A stretch of 64,000 bases of DNA from Notospermus geniculatus (taxonomy: Eukaryota > Nemertea > Pilidiophora > Heteronemertea > Lineidae): NCBI GenBank assembly GCA_002633025.1, contig NMRB01001031.1:57195-121194 (forward strand), written 5' to 3'. The notes beneath the pieces are model-generated. The model was given only the letters and a program-made list of their open reading frames with translations, was not told the origin of the DNA and made no database searches. The position numbers and the translations under genes are program-made. Positions 33,301 to 48,300 of the stretch are shown piece by piece (the stretch's first letter is position 1; each line of letters starts with the position of its first letter).

Positions 33301-36300
33301 CCCTGATAACGGTCTACGACGACGGACACCACATAACGACTATAGCTCACCCCGGTGAACTAAAAAATCCCAAGTTCAGGAAGAAAGAGTTCCCCCACTG
33401 CACCTTATTTACCGTATATACTCGTGTATAAGTTGACGTCGTGTATAAGTCGACCCCCGTATTTGGGGCCTCAAATCATTGTATTTTTTGTATACCCCGC
33501 ATATAGGTCGACCCCCTGACTATTGACTGTCAAAATCCCCAAATCCCTAAAACACATCAACAAATAGCACTCATTCGGCTTCGTCAGCTGTTCCTCACCA
33601 GCTTGCAAACAAACAGGCCGCCATTTCCGGGTCATAGAAACCACGTGACACTCGTCCTGCTGGCACATTGTCAACGATCAATCAGTGGCGCGTGGTGTGT
33701 TGACACGCTGGCTAACGATCCAAATCACTGCTTATTGCATCAAAGATGTTTGCAGTACTCAACCTAATTCTTTACATGGACAATAGCTGGGCTATATCTG
33801 TTAACAGTATTCAATTGTGGGAGGATTATAACTGTTTTTAACACGTCTGACTTAGCCGTTGTGTAACCGGAAGTGGAGATCGCAGTGTCAGCTGATCGTG
33901 GACTCTGTCTCTTCTGCATTGTTTTGCCGTCAGTTAACTTTCAAAATGTACCCTTTGTCTTATTCTTGTGTGAGTACACATAATTATATTTCATTCAACG
34001 AAAATGATGCTTTTATTGTGTTTATTCACTCCATGCACACCATAAATGCAGTATTAAATCAGTACATGCCTGCCTTGAATACAACTTCTGAATAAAACTA
34101 GCGCCACTCGGCGGCATGCGGAAGGCTGGAGAACTGTTTTGCCGACGGGAACCTTGAAAAATTTCTGGTCCCGAAAACATTATCTGTGTATAGGTCGACC
34201 CCCTAACTTCAAGGACCAAAAATTGGTAAAAAAAACTCGACCTATACACGAGTATATACGGTACACAACAAATTCTACGACCATAAATAGTGATTCTAAC
34301 CTTCAGGAAATCGATGTCAATATCTGGCAGTCCACAGATCCTGAGTTCTAAATCTGACGGTGTTGTAATCGACAACGTCTGCAGCGGGAGAATCGTGGCC
34401 AGACCAGCTCGAATGGCACGCATCCTGTCCTCGCATTCCAATTCCTTCATGCGCAGCTGGCGAATGGCGTCCGTGTACTGCTGGAGATTGTCCCATCCGA
34501 CGAATATGTTGCTACCGTTTGGTAAGAGTTCCACTTCGTCTCCTGTCACACTAGTGTATGTGAAACGAGGGTAGGTCTCTTGGGCGAGAGCTTGTAGTTC
34601 AGATTCACTCTCCACCTGTAAAAAGAAGTGAGAAGCAAATTTTTCGTGGTTCCTCTCTGAAACAACAAAGGCTGGCGGTCTCCTGCTATTGAGGTCATAT
34701 TGAATTGAAATGGTTAGGCCTACTGGTAGTTTGGGACTGAATTTCGAGGTGATGTCCAAGCACATGTTGTTAACACGTTCGCTGCCATGGCCAAAATATC
34801 ATTTTCATCCACCATTGCCATGACCCCAGGCCTATTTCAAATTATTTCATATTGCCAACTACGAGTCATAGCTGTACGCCCTCTAGCCTGTTCCCATACA
34901 TCTGGTCAATCCCCACTGCCAGTATTATCATTGGAAGGCTCTTCGTCATTGCCAAGCTTATCAACATTAACAGAAAATGCTTTAGCCCTACTACAAGTAT
35001 ACTCGTAGCTGGCAATGGGGAGGAGATCAGCGACTACGAGTATAATCGTAGCCGGCAGTCAACGTTTTAAACTACCAGTATAAAATGTAAAATAAATGTA
35101 AATACTCCGATATCCACTGTCATCAGCGTTATCAGCTGACTCACATTTCCACCCCAAGTCTCTCCAGAAAACTTCCTGGAGAACTGAGGGGCAGCTCAGG
35201 CAGTGCTTCACTCGATCCTTTCAGATAGGTAAGGGTACAAAGTGGCAATTTGACTGGGAATCGCACACATGCCCTCTCGATCACGAGTCCAGTGCTACTG
35301 CCACTACACCACCGCAACAGGAATAAGATACTGCGCTGACGAATAGGCAGACAGGGATTACATTTGTGATTCACTGTGATTCATTCAGGAGCCTTGATAG
35401 CCTAGAGTTTATTAGGTCTGCCTCACAAGTGGCAGGTCCCGGGTTTGAATCCAGCCTGGGCCATATAGGATAAATCATCCCTGGCTCTTCACGTCCGTTG
35501 CATGGGACAGTAAGCCATGGTGCCTTGTACCTTGTGCCTCTGCAAGGGCAAGTCAAAGGCTTCATCCAAGTGAGAAACATGAGTACATGTAGCTTGAGAT
35601 GGCCTCTTCCCAGGGCCAATAATGCCATCGATTCGCCGTGATGAAAAAATCTAATACAAATACAAATTTGTGATTCATTTTTCTGAAGTGAAATAATTTC
35701 CTACCATTTCAAACCTCTTGATGTACTTGTACGTGAGGATGTCTGCTTGTTGGAGATCAGAGACAGGGTCAAGATCAAGGGAGGCTAGGCGCTTCCAGAA
35801 GACCGGTAACAGATCCAGACCGAGGGGGATGTCTGCCCTCATTGTAATGCCCAGCAGCTGGAAATGGAGATGGAAGGATAAATATCGAGAAAGGCGATGG
35901 AACTCGAAGGGACAGTACAATGGAGGATAAAGTGCTTTTCAGAATGTCCAGTCTTTTTTGCACTCATTTTACCTTGCAATGGAACCTAACCACAAACCAC
36001 AAATGGACCAGTCAAGTGTGCATGATTGCATGATTATCTTGAATCAGAGTATAGACCTGAACAAGGTCCTATAAGAAGTCGGTCAGCCGTTTATTGGCAT
36101 GCACACGTAACTAGTCAATTTGTGGCTTGTGGTTAGGTTCCATTGCAAGGTAAAATGAGTGCAAAAATGACTGGGCATTCTGAAAAGCACTTTAACAACC
36201 TCGATTGGTCAACTCAGTGATGGGTGTCCAAACTTTTTTCAGCAAATCTCCAACACAGAATTTATCACGGGCAAGACGCCAGTCTGATGTATACAACAGA

Positions 36301-39300
36301 ACATCTGCCTCTGCCAGGAGGACATCACTCTATAAAGGACACTGAAGTTCAGTCCCTAATTGATCATTTCTATTAATTTTGATCCCTGTAATCAGGAAAA
36401 CTCTCAATTAAGGCGGGGGGCTACCTATAGCTGAGCTCATTCCCTAGTGGCAATCCACGGAACTGGCCTTTGTGCGACCAGTCATTCACATTCAGATTAA
36501 ATCCGCTCACCCTGATATACTGTTTTCGAAAATCAATCTTCAGTGTACGCGCCGACCCTAAATCTTTTGTGTCCACTGTGGGTATTGTTCAGCTCTGTCA
36601 CTGGTGCTTTGGTCACAAGTGGCCGAACAGAGTTTACTCAAAGGGCGGGAATAATGCAAATCTACATAACAAAGAAGTAACTTGCCAGCAGTATGGAAAT
36701 TTTCAAATTTCCCAAACAAGTTTTCTCTTTTTTGGACACATATATTAGAAAAATTTCTTTTGGATGTTATTGCCATATGTGCATTCTAGGGCAACACGAT
36801 CGCCTTTTTTGGATAGTTGGTCGGGAATATGAAATATTTCAAAAACTGTAAATCGAGCCTTTTTTTGGCATTAAATAGTTTATACTAATTAAATGGGAAG
36901 TACTTTTGTAAAAAACGGATCGTTATGCCCTGCAGGCATCAGGCCTGTATGTTACAGACTATGTGGGAAACTGATGTGTCGCATCCCTATTCTGCAAAAT
37001 TGTTTGCGAACTCAAATTTTGACAACTTGTTATAACTTAATTAACTCCATCGTAATTGGTCAAAATGAACAATTCTTTCACAGAACGGGAGCATAAAGGT
37101 TGTAGCTAAAACATTTTGTTGACATCAATTAGTTACTTTTTGTCATGAATATGTTAGGACGCTTGTTTTTAAAGAGCGTCAATAAAGTCGGCATAGGTAG
37201 CCCCCCCCCCCCACCTTAAGGACAGCGTCAGTCAGTCCTACTGTAGTGCACTGCAGGCACCATGTATTGAGACTCCACAAACATATGCAAGAAATTCTAA
37301 GAACATTGAGAGGATGCACTTTGATCTATCAAGACCCATGATCAACTTGATTCCTGCAAAGCACAGATCAACTTTTATTTTGCTGATGAGAACCTACCTG
37401 ACCAAAGAACACCAGGAGCTTTTCTTCAGCGAATGTCATGGGACCAGGCTTCAGTATAAATTTGCCTCTATTCTTTTGAAGAGCCGCGCTGGGACAGGGC
37501 ATCAGTATATCGAGGAGAGGACCGCTCTGTAGTTCCTTGGCAACCTGCGACAGGAAGTGTCTGAAAGAACCGCTAGTTCCGTGGACCTCTTCGCCCGTGA
37601 GTCGGACATTGAAGGAATAGGTCGGGTCGCCACCGGCAGCGATGCGTACGCATAAATTACTAGAGGGAATACTGTTCAGCTGCCGTAATGCTTGGCAGAA
37701 AGTTGATCCTAACGAATCCTTGACTTCACTCCCGACATTTTCCAGTGGGTCGAGAACGATCTCCGGCGCCGGTTGGTCTGGTTTTCTCTTGGCAGTGCTG
37801 TTCAGGATGCGATTCAGCAAGACGATTTTCGTGTCGTAGAAAACGAGACCTCTCGCCTTAGCGAGAAGGGCGGCCGTGCTGTGACTGTAACGTTCAAACG
37901 ATCGCAGATCGACAAGCGGAATGAAGAAGGTCTCCAGTGTTTTGTTGATGGACTGGAGCAAGGCAAAACGCAGCCGGAGACTCTCAACGGGAACGCCTGA
38001 AACAGATTTATTACGACATGTAGTTTCCCATCCTGGTCTTTATTTTCCATTTGAACAGTTTTCAAGACGTCTAAGCAGCCAGGGGCGTAGCTAGATTTTA
38101 TGGCTGGGGGGGGGGGAGCAAAATTGATTTCGTCTGGAGGGCAAAGCTGACCCCCCCCCAGAAAAAATTGAAAATTTACATCCTCTCAGATACATTTTCC
38201 CCACATCTGACACCACAATAACTTGGCTTGAAGAGGGTTGACATGACCGTTTAGAGGAAAAATTCGTTTCGTCCCTTTTTTGCCGTGGTCGAGAGGTAGG
38301 TAAAACAAGCACTACGACCAATCCTCAGTCAGGAAAATTCAGCCAAACTCACCCTGTAAGCAGCCATATGATTCGCTACTGAGCTCTGCATCCGTCAGGT
38401 AGATCTCGTGAGGATGAAGACGGGCTGGCGAGATGGCCAAATGCTTGCACAGTTTATCAACGTACTGAATGAGAGACGTGTCCATTTCTAAGCTCCACTG
38501 GTCGCACATCTGCTGGGCTTGCAGGTTGTCGAGACACGCACACCTGGAAAGACAAGAGATATTCAAAATTTAGAAAGTATCCACTTGCACTGTTTGGTAA
38601 GGAAATTGTAATTGTAAAATTCACCATCATTGCAAAGGAATGCAAAGAAACAGGTTCCATGTTTGTTCTGGAAAACAGTCAAAACCAGACTGAAGATTTC
38701 ATCCCCTGATGATTAACAAAGTATTCTTCATGCTAACTCATGAAAGTCTACAGCAAAATATCTGTCCTCTCATCATCAATTATTGCATGCAGTCTCCAGG
38801 CAGGTCATTGCGCAGATGGCAATTTTGGCAGCCCATTCTGTACACTGAATAACCAATCTCTATCCACGGAGTAAAGCTTATGCGTGTATGACAGCAGCAT
38901 ACGTCCTGAATTAGAGGGGCGAAAAGTACCGGTACTGAAACTGCACAGTTTACTGCTTTAGTATCTGCAGAATGAGCAGGAAAAGATGAACCCTCACCTA
39001 TCGAAGTGTATATCAAAACCACAGGAGAGAAATGACCTCCACACAGCCCTGATGTCTTGCTTGGCCTTGTCCAAGACAAACTGAAGGAACCCATCTAGAG
39101 TCAGCAGCTTCTCTTCTTCCTTGGGTGGCAGCTGAGGCTGTAAAAAATTCAAGAGAACTATAAGTTGATAGTGAAGGGGGACAATATCTTAGAAAGATAG
39201 GGGCAATCAGGGTGGCAAGGCGAGGTCACGAGTTCCATCCCAGGCAGTGGGGGCAATCTAACCTTGTACGGTACATTTGTGTTAGATTCTTCCGTCAGGG

Positions 39301-42300
39301 CCGAAGCCACAGCATTGTTGGCCCCGGTGAGTACGGAAGAGGTCATCTCAAGCTCAGATTCTTCATTTGGATGGGGTCTTTTACTTGCCCTTGCAAAGAA
39401 ACAAGGTACATGTACAAGGCACCACAGCTTACTGTCCCATCCCATGCGACGGACGTGAAGAGCCGGGAATGAAATCCCATATGGCCCAGGCTGCATTCGA
39501 ACCCGGGACCTGACACTTGCTGAGCAGACGTGATAACCACTCGGCTATCAGGGCTACTACGGCACATTCTGCAGAGTATTCCAAGTACAGTTACCTTAGT
39601 TTTTGTCATCACCTCCGCAGACGCACTTCCTCTGAGTGGTTTTTCAAGGCTCTCTTTCCCTTTAGGCTTCCTGTCCTTGCCGGCCACCTTGGTCCCTGTG
39701 GCACCCATTGCTAGTCTCTCCTTCGTTGGTTTCATTGGTTTCTTAAAATGTTTGCCTTTCCCATTCTTGTCAGTTGACCTAAAAGAATTTTGAACAGGCA
39801 TATTGGCACTGAATATCAACTACGCAGGCCCGTAGCTAGCATAGGGACAGGGGGGCAAATGCACCCCCAGCATGCCCAGGCCAATTGTTCAAAAAAAAAA
39901 ATTTTTTTCAGCAAAATCAAATGGGATAAAAGATCAGTATTATTCGTGTCTCAGAATGCAGGAAATTGACCTCAAATTGCATTTCAGAGCTTCTAATTTT
40001 CAAAATTTTTCCCCCAGACCCCCCGCAAAACCGACCCCTTCGGCAATGCCCACGTCCGTAGAGCTTGTCTGCTTAAAATGCCCCCCTAGCGAAAAAAAGT
40101 ACCGGTAGCTACGGTCCACGGAAACCCGTCGGATGTCACATTTGAGGAAAGTGTTAATGGACTTGGTGAACCCAAACATTTCAAGAGCTGAAATGTACTT
40201 CGCAACAGGTAAACAGGCAATTCACCTTTGATAGATTCCTTACGAGTTATGCTAAGACCAATGACACGAACAACTGCCCACGGTTTTCTGTTGATGAGTT
40301 GCCCATGAAGAGCCAACTGATGTGACAAAACTTGCTGGTGGGGCAGTGCCATTACACCACTGTATCAACACTGCAGAACAATTTGGAAGATACCATTTTG
40401 TATGGTGGTGCTGAATGATCAACAAGGGTTGTCCGATTGCCTGTCCATTGATCTGCTACTGTTTACCTCTTACGTGGTACATTTCAGCTATTGAAATGTG
40501 CTGGTTCACCAAGGCAATTACACTTTCCTCAAACGCAACTTCCGACGGTTTTTCCTGGACCGCCTCACATTTTACCTCAGTGGCGGATCCAAGGGGGGGG
40601 GGCATGCCTGGCGCATGCCCCCCCCCCCCCCGTTCAGCCACCGAGCAGAAAAAAATTTGGAAGGCATATAATCAGACCCCTGATTTTCAGTAAAAAGAAT
40701 GTTCAATTTGGCCTGCCCAGGTGCCAGGAAATCGCATTTCCGGCACTTTTACCCAAAAATGTTCGGCGCTTGGCGCCTTTGGGGCTCAGGCATGTCAGGG
40801 AATGGGGGTTGCCCATTCCACCCCCCCCCCCCTTTGGCAACTCCTGGATCCGCCACTGTTACCTACACAGATATGAGAAAAGAAAACAACTTACTCTTCC
40901 TTGTCCAGGAACTTCGGCACGCCGTAATGTTTCAGGACATAGGAAACCTGCTCCGCTAGTGTCTTCTTGGCTGCTCGGATGTGCGACATGAACGATCCCA
41001 GCAAATTCCCGGGTGCCTGCATCATGATCTGATCCTTACTGAGATAGATAAATCCTCCAGATTCGTGGCGCGTCTCGCTCACACTGACCCGCTGCTCCGA
41101 GATGAAGCAACTATGGAAAATTTCCGTCAGGGCGATCATGGCCCGGTCGCAAAAATCAGAAGCTGACATGATTTTATCAGTCAGGTAATGCTCTAGAGCG
41201 GCGTTTCCTTGAGGATCAGAAAACAGGTTCTGGTTGACCGACCAGACGGAGAGCATCTCCTCCTGCATGTCCGCGGGATCAAACTCCATCCCCGTCAGCA
41301 TGAAATCAAAGCCGGCCATCAGGGCTTTATTCTTGAAAATGGTTTTTCTCACGGCGTCAAGTTTTGTTTTCGAGCGCAGTTCGAGGACAGCGTACCCCTT
41401 GACCGTTTCTTCGGCGATTGCAGGTTTTTCTTCAGCTGTTACAGCCTGGTCTGGTACATCTTTGGGGCGTTCTTGGGATGTTTCTGTTGGCAAGAAGATC
41501 TCGTTCTTGAAGATTCCGCCGCACGACTGGCAAACTTTCCGCAGGGCACTGAGAACATCCTTCCTAGCCAGCTTCTTCGGAATGCCCGAGATCACCAGGA
41601 GCCTACTGTGCACAGACGGTGCCGTCAACGTTTGCGCCGCATCCGAAATAGCATCGTTTGTCACGGACAACGCACTCTCCATCCCGCTGGTGAGATACTG
41701 CAGGATTTGTGAGAGGGTCAGCGCCCGATGAAACCAGAGGAGTTCCTCGGGTTTCACACTCTGTAGCGATAAGGAACTCTTGGTCGCCGCGGCGGCGGAA
41801 GATACAGAGCTTGAAGATGAGAAGAGAAGTGCCTGACTTTGTTCCGTGAACGAGATACTGGTGACCGGCGGGCCTATAGAGCTATCACTCTCGCTACTTC
41901 TCGGGCTCCCGCCAAGACGTGGTCCCGAGTTCGTCCTCTCTCTCCTCGCCTTTAACTTCTTTCTCTTGGTCGAAGCGTGCGGACTCGATGGCACAGCCGG
42001 TGGCGGACTGAATGACGTCTGACTGTCAGAAATGTTGGTCCCAGTTATTGGTCCGCCTGCTTCCGAGATCGCCAGACACACTTCCATTAAACTGTGGAAG
42101 TACGTCGAGAAGCGTCCGTAGTCTCCGTAACCCAGACCCATGCCGTGGCCCGAAACAGTCGTCCCACTTGGCCAGCCCTTTGTCTCCTCGTCATACAGTC
42201 CTTTCAGTTCCGATTGAAGGTAGCTGAACAGGGAGTGCGAGGGACTAAGTGTCGGGCTCGTCGTCGGGAAAAGTCCCGATACGTTACACATACTGCGGTT

Positions 42301-45300
42301 CAGGACACGGATACTTTGAGCGAGGAGATGGAACATGTACTCCTTCAGCAAAGCCGGTACGTCCGATCTCCACATGTAGCCCGTCAACAGTTCTGTCGCA
42401 TGCAGTATCACAGGTGCCGGGATGTCCACATCCCGAATATCACGGAAAGAGAAGATGTCCGCTTCAGTTGGCTCGTCTTTCGGACACGAAGTCGCACGTA
42501 CTCGCTGGCCGACTAACATCTCCAGGTAAGCGGCAGCCAATGGGAATTGAGCAGGGATAGCATGAAGCGTGATAATATGACCCGGCGGCGGTGAGACGCC
42601 GACCCGTACAAAGACTTGGTCACACGGAATGATCACCGGTGAGTATTGGTCAACACTGTTACTAGCTGTTGACGTATCTCGAGGGTAGCAGACGACCTCT
42701 TGTTTTGATTCGTCTCCATTCTTTCTAACACGATGACCAGTGTAACTGAAAACTCTTGCCCAAGGTGATTTGTATGGAGATGTCCTGAAAGCAGAAGTTT
42801 ACTAATATAGACCTTTCCAATAAAGATGGTGTCCTAACAGTTCTCGTCATACATGTATATGACATCAGAAGTTTAACATCATTCAATCGCCGCTGACACG
42901 CTTATAACTGGTCAGGCACGCCATGGGCACAGAAGTTTATGTGAAATACTGTAGTTGTCTGAGAGGATGCATTTGGTAGCGTTATACCATGCTTGGACAA
43001 TGAAGGCCATGATGTCATGTGGGGCCATGATGTCATGTGGGAGAACTAGCAGGCCACCATCTTTGTTGGAAATGTCTATAGCCTTCTTCCAAATTTCCGA
43101 CCACTGCACTGAAGCCAGAGGTGAGGTGCCCCTGCCTATTAAGTGCACCACGACTTTTACAGCTTGTTCAGGGTAAAAAAATAGTGCCAATGGCACTGTG
43201 CCCGCTTGGCTTGAAGCATGGTGGCACTAGTGCGTTAACAAACCAAAAGTTAACGGACGAACATACGTACAGTACGTACCAACGCACGACAGACCACCAC
43301 TCAATGACCCCAACCACAGCATAAGCCCTGCTGGGCCTTGCCGCCAAACGGGCTAAAAACTGTGCCGAATTGTCAAAAAAATATGGTACTTCCCGACTTA
43401 ATTGCTATGGTAGAGTAAAACTAGAACTGTGAAATTTGCTTAACAGCAAATTTGATGGTCACCACATTGTGCATTGCAGTTTTGGGAGTCTGGAGGAAGG
43501 GGGTGAAGAAGGTGGATGTTTGGGTCCATGGGTGAGACAAATGGGTGTGGCTCTTTGGGTGACACTGCAGATGGGTCGCAGAGTCAAGTACCAAAGAACG
43601 AAATTTTTTAAAGAATACAGAAGTTTATTTTTAAAATAGAAATTGGAAAGTGCATGGTGAAGCAGGTCTCATACACGTATCTCATCAATGCCAATAAAGA
43701 TGAAAATTTCAAATTACAGATAAAAATTTCAAAACATAATATTTCTTGAAGGCAGTAGCTATCCTCGTGAATACTCTCATCTCAGGCTTAGTGAGTTAGT
43801 ACTGATCTGATGTCTGATTTAAAGATGACGACGCTTTAGGCCCGCTATGCATCTTCCGACCCGAGCAGAGACAACATGACATGTACAAACTTTCGCAGCT
43901 GAAATGAAAAAAAAAAGAAATTAGGGCCTAGGCCTAGGCCTAATGTCAGAGCAGGGGGGCCTGGCTGGGCCTAGCCCGAGGCATGATTGATTGATAGGCT
44001 TCATAATGGCCTATAGTATAGTATACCTGCCCCTGCTCACAGCTAGCTGGCCATGCGGCTTGTATGTGCTAGCTAAGCATGCTAAAGCAGGGGGCCATGC
44101 AGGCTAGGCTGTCAAACCGAAGTGAACCTGAGCGCTGCGCTGTGCATATAGGCCTACTGTGTGTACAGCGATACACACTACACAGCACCACTCATTTGCA
44201 TAGCTAGCCTAGGCCTATCGGCCTACGAACCGAGCGTAGGCCTACACATGTCATTTTATCTAGTGAATGCTGCGAACGGATGATTGATGTTTCTCTTTAT
44301 TAGGTCAAAGTCACTTGAATACTTTGGATAACTGGATAAGAACAGATTTTTTAGACAAGATAATCAACGAACTCACCTCATGAGGATGTAACATGTGCAT
44401 GCGTGTGGTCCTGCACTACGACGTACCTCCAGTGTCAGGCCCTCTCAAAAATGTTGAATAAAACAAATAACGCAGCATCACTCGAAATTATTTATTTATA
44501 AGAATATTGTTATAACAACAATGCAAAGCAGTCACGAAAAGAAAAGATGTGGGTTTATTTTCTTGCCAAAATAATGGACTGTTCAAAGGAAGCCCCGACT
44601 CCAAAGCTACCAAGTGGAGTCCTCCACACACAGGCCCCTTCGCATCAGCCAATGAGAAATCAGTATGGGAAGGACATGTGCTTTGTACCTAAAAATAGAA
44701 TGCGCTAAAAATTGGGAGAAAATCGCTTCAAAATCAACTAAACGGTCGACTTTTTCAACAAAATTTGTGTCGTTGCACTAGATGAAATTACCACCTATGA
44801 AACTGAGGTGATGAATTCTTTGTTCATTGAACCGTTTGGCTGGACTCGTGTCATAATTGCCCAGGAAGAAAAATCCAGAAGAAGAAAGAATCCTGAGTGA
44901 ATTCAATATGGTCACCACACTGTGAGGTGTGGTGACCATAATGATTTTTGACCCTCTGGGGAAGAGCTACATGTAATTAGTGAAGGGAGTTTAAATCACT
45001 GACAATATTGTGATCATCAGTGATTGACCGAATAAGAGTTAATAAGACATAGATTCAGACTTACTCTTTCTTGGTTGACTTTGGGTCCATCCTACACGAT
45101 ATAACGAGGAAGGCAGCACCAGGGAACTGGATGTCGGTGTTCACTTTCGTCTCTGTAACCGGGATCTCTTCATACGGGAACATCTCCGGGGCAGTCTTCA
45201 AATAAATGAGACACATAATCAGATGTGAAGGAACAGCAATCAGCAATGGCCACAGCATTACTCCAGCATGAACTTATATAATAATAATTAACATATAATG

Positions 45301-48300
45301 ATATGTAAAAAATATAATAACCCTTTCACAGTCATTTTTGGAAACAGTTGGAAAAAAAGTTCAGTTCTGTCACTTGTTAACTCATCTGTCCCCAGAGTCC
45401 AGCAAATGGTATCTTCTGTCAAAGTTTTCTCACATCCTGTAGTACTGATTGAAAATTATTTGAAGAAATGTTGTTCCTGTGAACCATCTGAAGAATGTTT
45501 CTTCAAATTTTTTCCAATTCATTTCCGAGGCTTTCAGAAAACTTTCACAGTAAGATACCGTCTGCTCAAACCTGGGGGCAGATGAGTCAAAGATGGCGTG
45601 GTGAACACTTGACACGTTTTTAGCTTTTCCACTTCTGGGAGAAGATCAGGTTAGTGACAGTACCAAAACAGAATCGGTTCAGATTTCTGTGCAGCAGACT
45701 TTGATGGATTCTTTCAGGCAAAAACTGGAAAACTGTCCCATTTAACTGGCACTGAATGCAGGGCCGGATCAAGGATTCACAGAAAGGGGGGGGGGGCGTA
45801 GCTCGACAAAGTTGGTGAGCACCAAAAAAGTGAAGCCTAAACGGGGGGTCTTTGACAATTTAAGTGCTTTTAGATGCATTTTCCTGGCATCTGAGAGCAA
45901 AATACTAGAATTTTTATGTGATTAAATTTTTCTTGCTAAAAAATCATTGATCTGCCAAAAATAGGGGGGGGGGGCGTACGCCCCCCATGCCCCCCTGGAT
46001 CCGGCCCTGGAATGGGTAAACTTACCTGTAGACAAAGACAGAGCTGATTTGTGAGTTCAATTAGGTAGTCTTCCCCTTGATGTGCAGCCCTGGCTATGGC
46101 CACCTGTAATTCCTGCTGTAGTCTCTTCTTATCGTGATAGAACAGGTCGGAGAGCGAGCACGTGTTAGAGGCAAGGCAGGCACGGGGGGATTGCGATGTG
46201 AGCAGGGACGTCGCCATCAAACACCCATCCGGTTGAGGCTGGGCGAGCAATTCGTTCGAGAGAAGCTGCAGGTTCTCTATGTCCAGGTCTTGTAGCACGG
46301 CGGCCGAAGCAGCGATGGTCGAGCTGAGACCGCAGGAAAATGTCTCCATGGCAGGGCTGTTGCACTGGTGGATCAGTTGAAGGAGTGCTGAGCGGCAGTA
46401 CATCCTGGCTAGTGTACACTCGTGTTGTAGGAGCTCCCTATACAAGGAGAAGGAAATATTCTTCAGACACACAATTATCATTGTTTATTTCAGTACTCCT
46501 TACTCCTAGTGAAGATAAGCAAAAGGCACTCCTCCATGTGGGAGATTTCGCATGCAGTTGCCTCTCATTGGGCAACTTATCATGGTTGGTTTCCTAAGGC
46601 CCATATTACATAGAGCTGTATGCTATTCGGTATTCTAGGCACGTTTCGTAGGCCATGCGTATACTGTGAATCGAGCAAGGTTATTTCAATGAGTGGTTTA
46701 CATACGACTAAACTACTCTGAGGGCACGCTATTCGCTTATAGTTCGAATCGTGCATGTCCAATTTTTCCAAATAGTATACTATACTGAATAGCGAATACC
46801 GAATAGCGTATAGCTCTATGTAATAGGGGCCTTACGGCTTATGCTGTGACTAACATAACTAATGACACAAATGACTGTCCATCATTTTTTGTGGTTGAGT
46901 TGTCCATAGAGAGCCAACAAACAGAAGAAAACTGAGAAGCGTTTTCAGTGGGCAAGACTGAATTCCTTGTTTAAGGAAACAGAGAAGAAGATTTTGGCCA
47001 AGATTTGTTCCTGGACCTTTAGTTCCACCATTAAAGGGACCCTATAGGCAGCTGTGATTCACTCCACACCATACGTGAGAAATTAAGAGACCCGTACATC
47101 AAGTCTAGTGCAGAAAGAATACCCGGTACTCATTACACATTTGTGTAAATGAACTGACTGACTTACCTATGTATATAGACGTTATTGGTGTCCATGACAT
47201 GTTGTCCTGTGAGCATGTTCTTCCTGTAGCCGGCTGGTGGTCTCTCAAGAATCTCCAATGGATACCAGTACCTAACAAGGACGCCTTCACTCCTTAGGTA
47301 TGTTTCAACTAGCACTAATTCATTAGACTGTAATTAAAATAGACGTAAGTAAACCTTGCTGTGCATTGGCTGATATCAAAACAATTGTCTTTGCGTGACT
47401 TTGAACTCTGCCGCCAGTCTCTTCAGAAACTTTTCTGGGTGACTCAAGGAGCAGTGCCCACCTGCTGCTCCCTAAGTCACCAAAAAAAGTGCAATGGCTG
47501 TCACCTCCGAGGTTCTGGGCTCGATTCCCAGTTGGACCTGCTCCTCATGTGATAGAGAGTGTGACTACTGTCTGTAGGACCGGTATTTTTAGCGTCCATT
47601 TAAGTTAGCGATAGGCCATACTCGGAGATTACGCGTCCATTTAACTTTGCAATTGGGTGGTCAATGTAACTGCTTCCCAGAAAAGACCAGCTTTGATCTT
47701 CCCAGATACTAAGTGCCCTGGTAATAATATCCTGTTTGACCTACTGCCCGACAGAGGTCTTGCATCGTTTTTGTTTTATTTAGGCCCTAGTCAAGTGTTT
47801 CCTGCAGGTGGCTGGTTCACGTTTCTTTCAAAACCAGGAACTGTTATGACTTGTTGGATAAAATTAGTGCCCTTTTAATTACACGAATGACAGGCCAGAT
47901 GCGAAAGTCACAAAAATAAATGGCACACGAAAAATTAGGGTTGTACAGTATTTCACAGATCGTGATTCAATGTTTTAGAATAGCAGCAGCTAATCCAGGG
48001 CTCACTTGATTAACTTTTTAACCAACTGAGAGTGCAAAGCAGCATGTTGACCAAATCGAACCTGGTGCCTCTCACAGAGGAGCCCGACACTCTACCACTG
48101 TGCCAGCTTGCTTTGAATTGAATCATTTCTGAAAATTCAGTTTACTGGTAACTGGCAAGTACCACAAAGAAAGAAAATCATTAGAAAAGATTAGAATTAG
48201 AATGGTCATACATACCGAATCTACATCAAGTACATTTCCAGTCAGGCCGAACGTTTTGAGCATGCCTCGAACTGCAAACTTGGGTTGCACGATGCTACCG

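Larger units (their letters stand above)
25685..34773. repeat. Tandem large duplication, copy 2
   Basis: Second copy, adjoining the rest of the gene. Copy-2-only pieces are about 26965-27130, 28075-28199, 30690-31707 (partly N), 32538-32823, about 33045-33130 and 33412-34261. The direct orientation and common order favour haplotype stacking or one duplication event. Confidence 0.85.
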
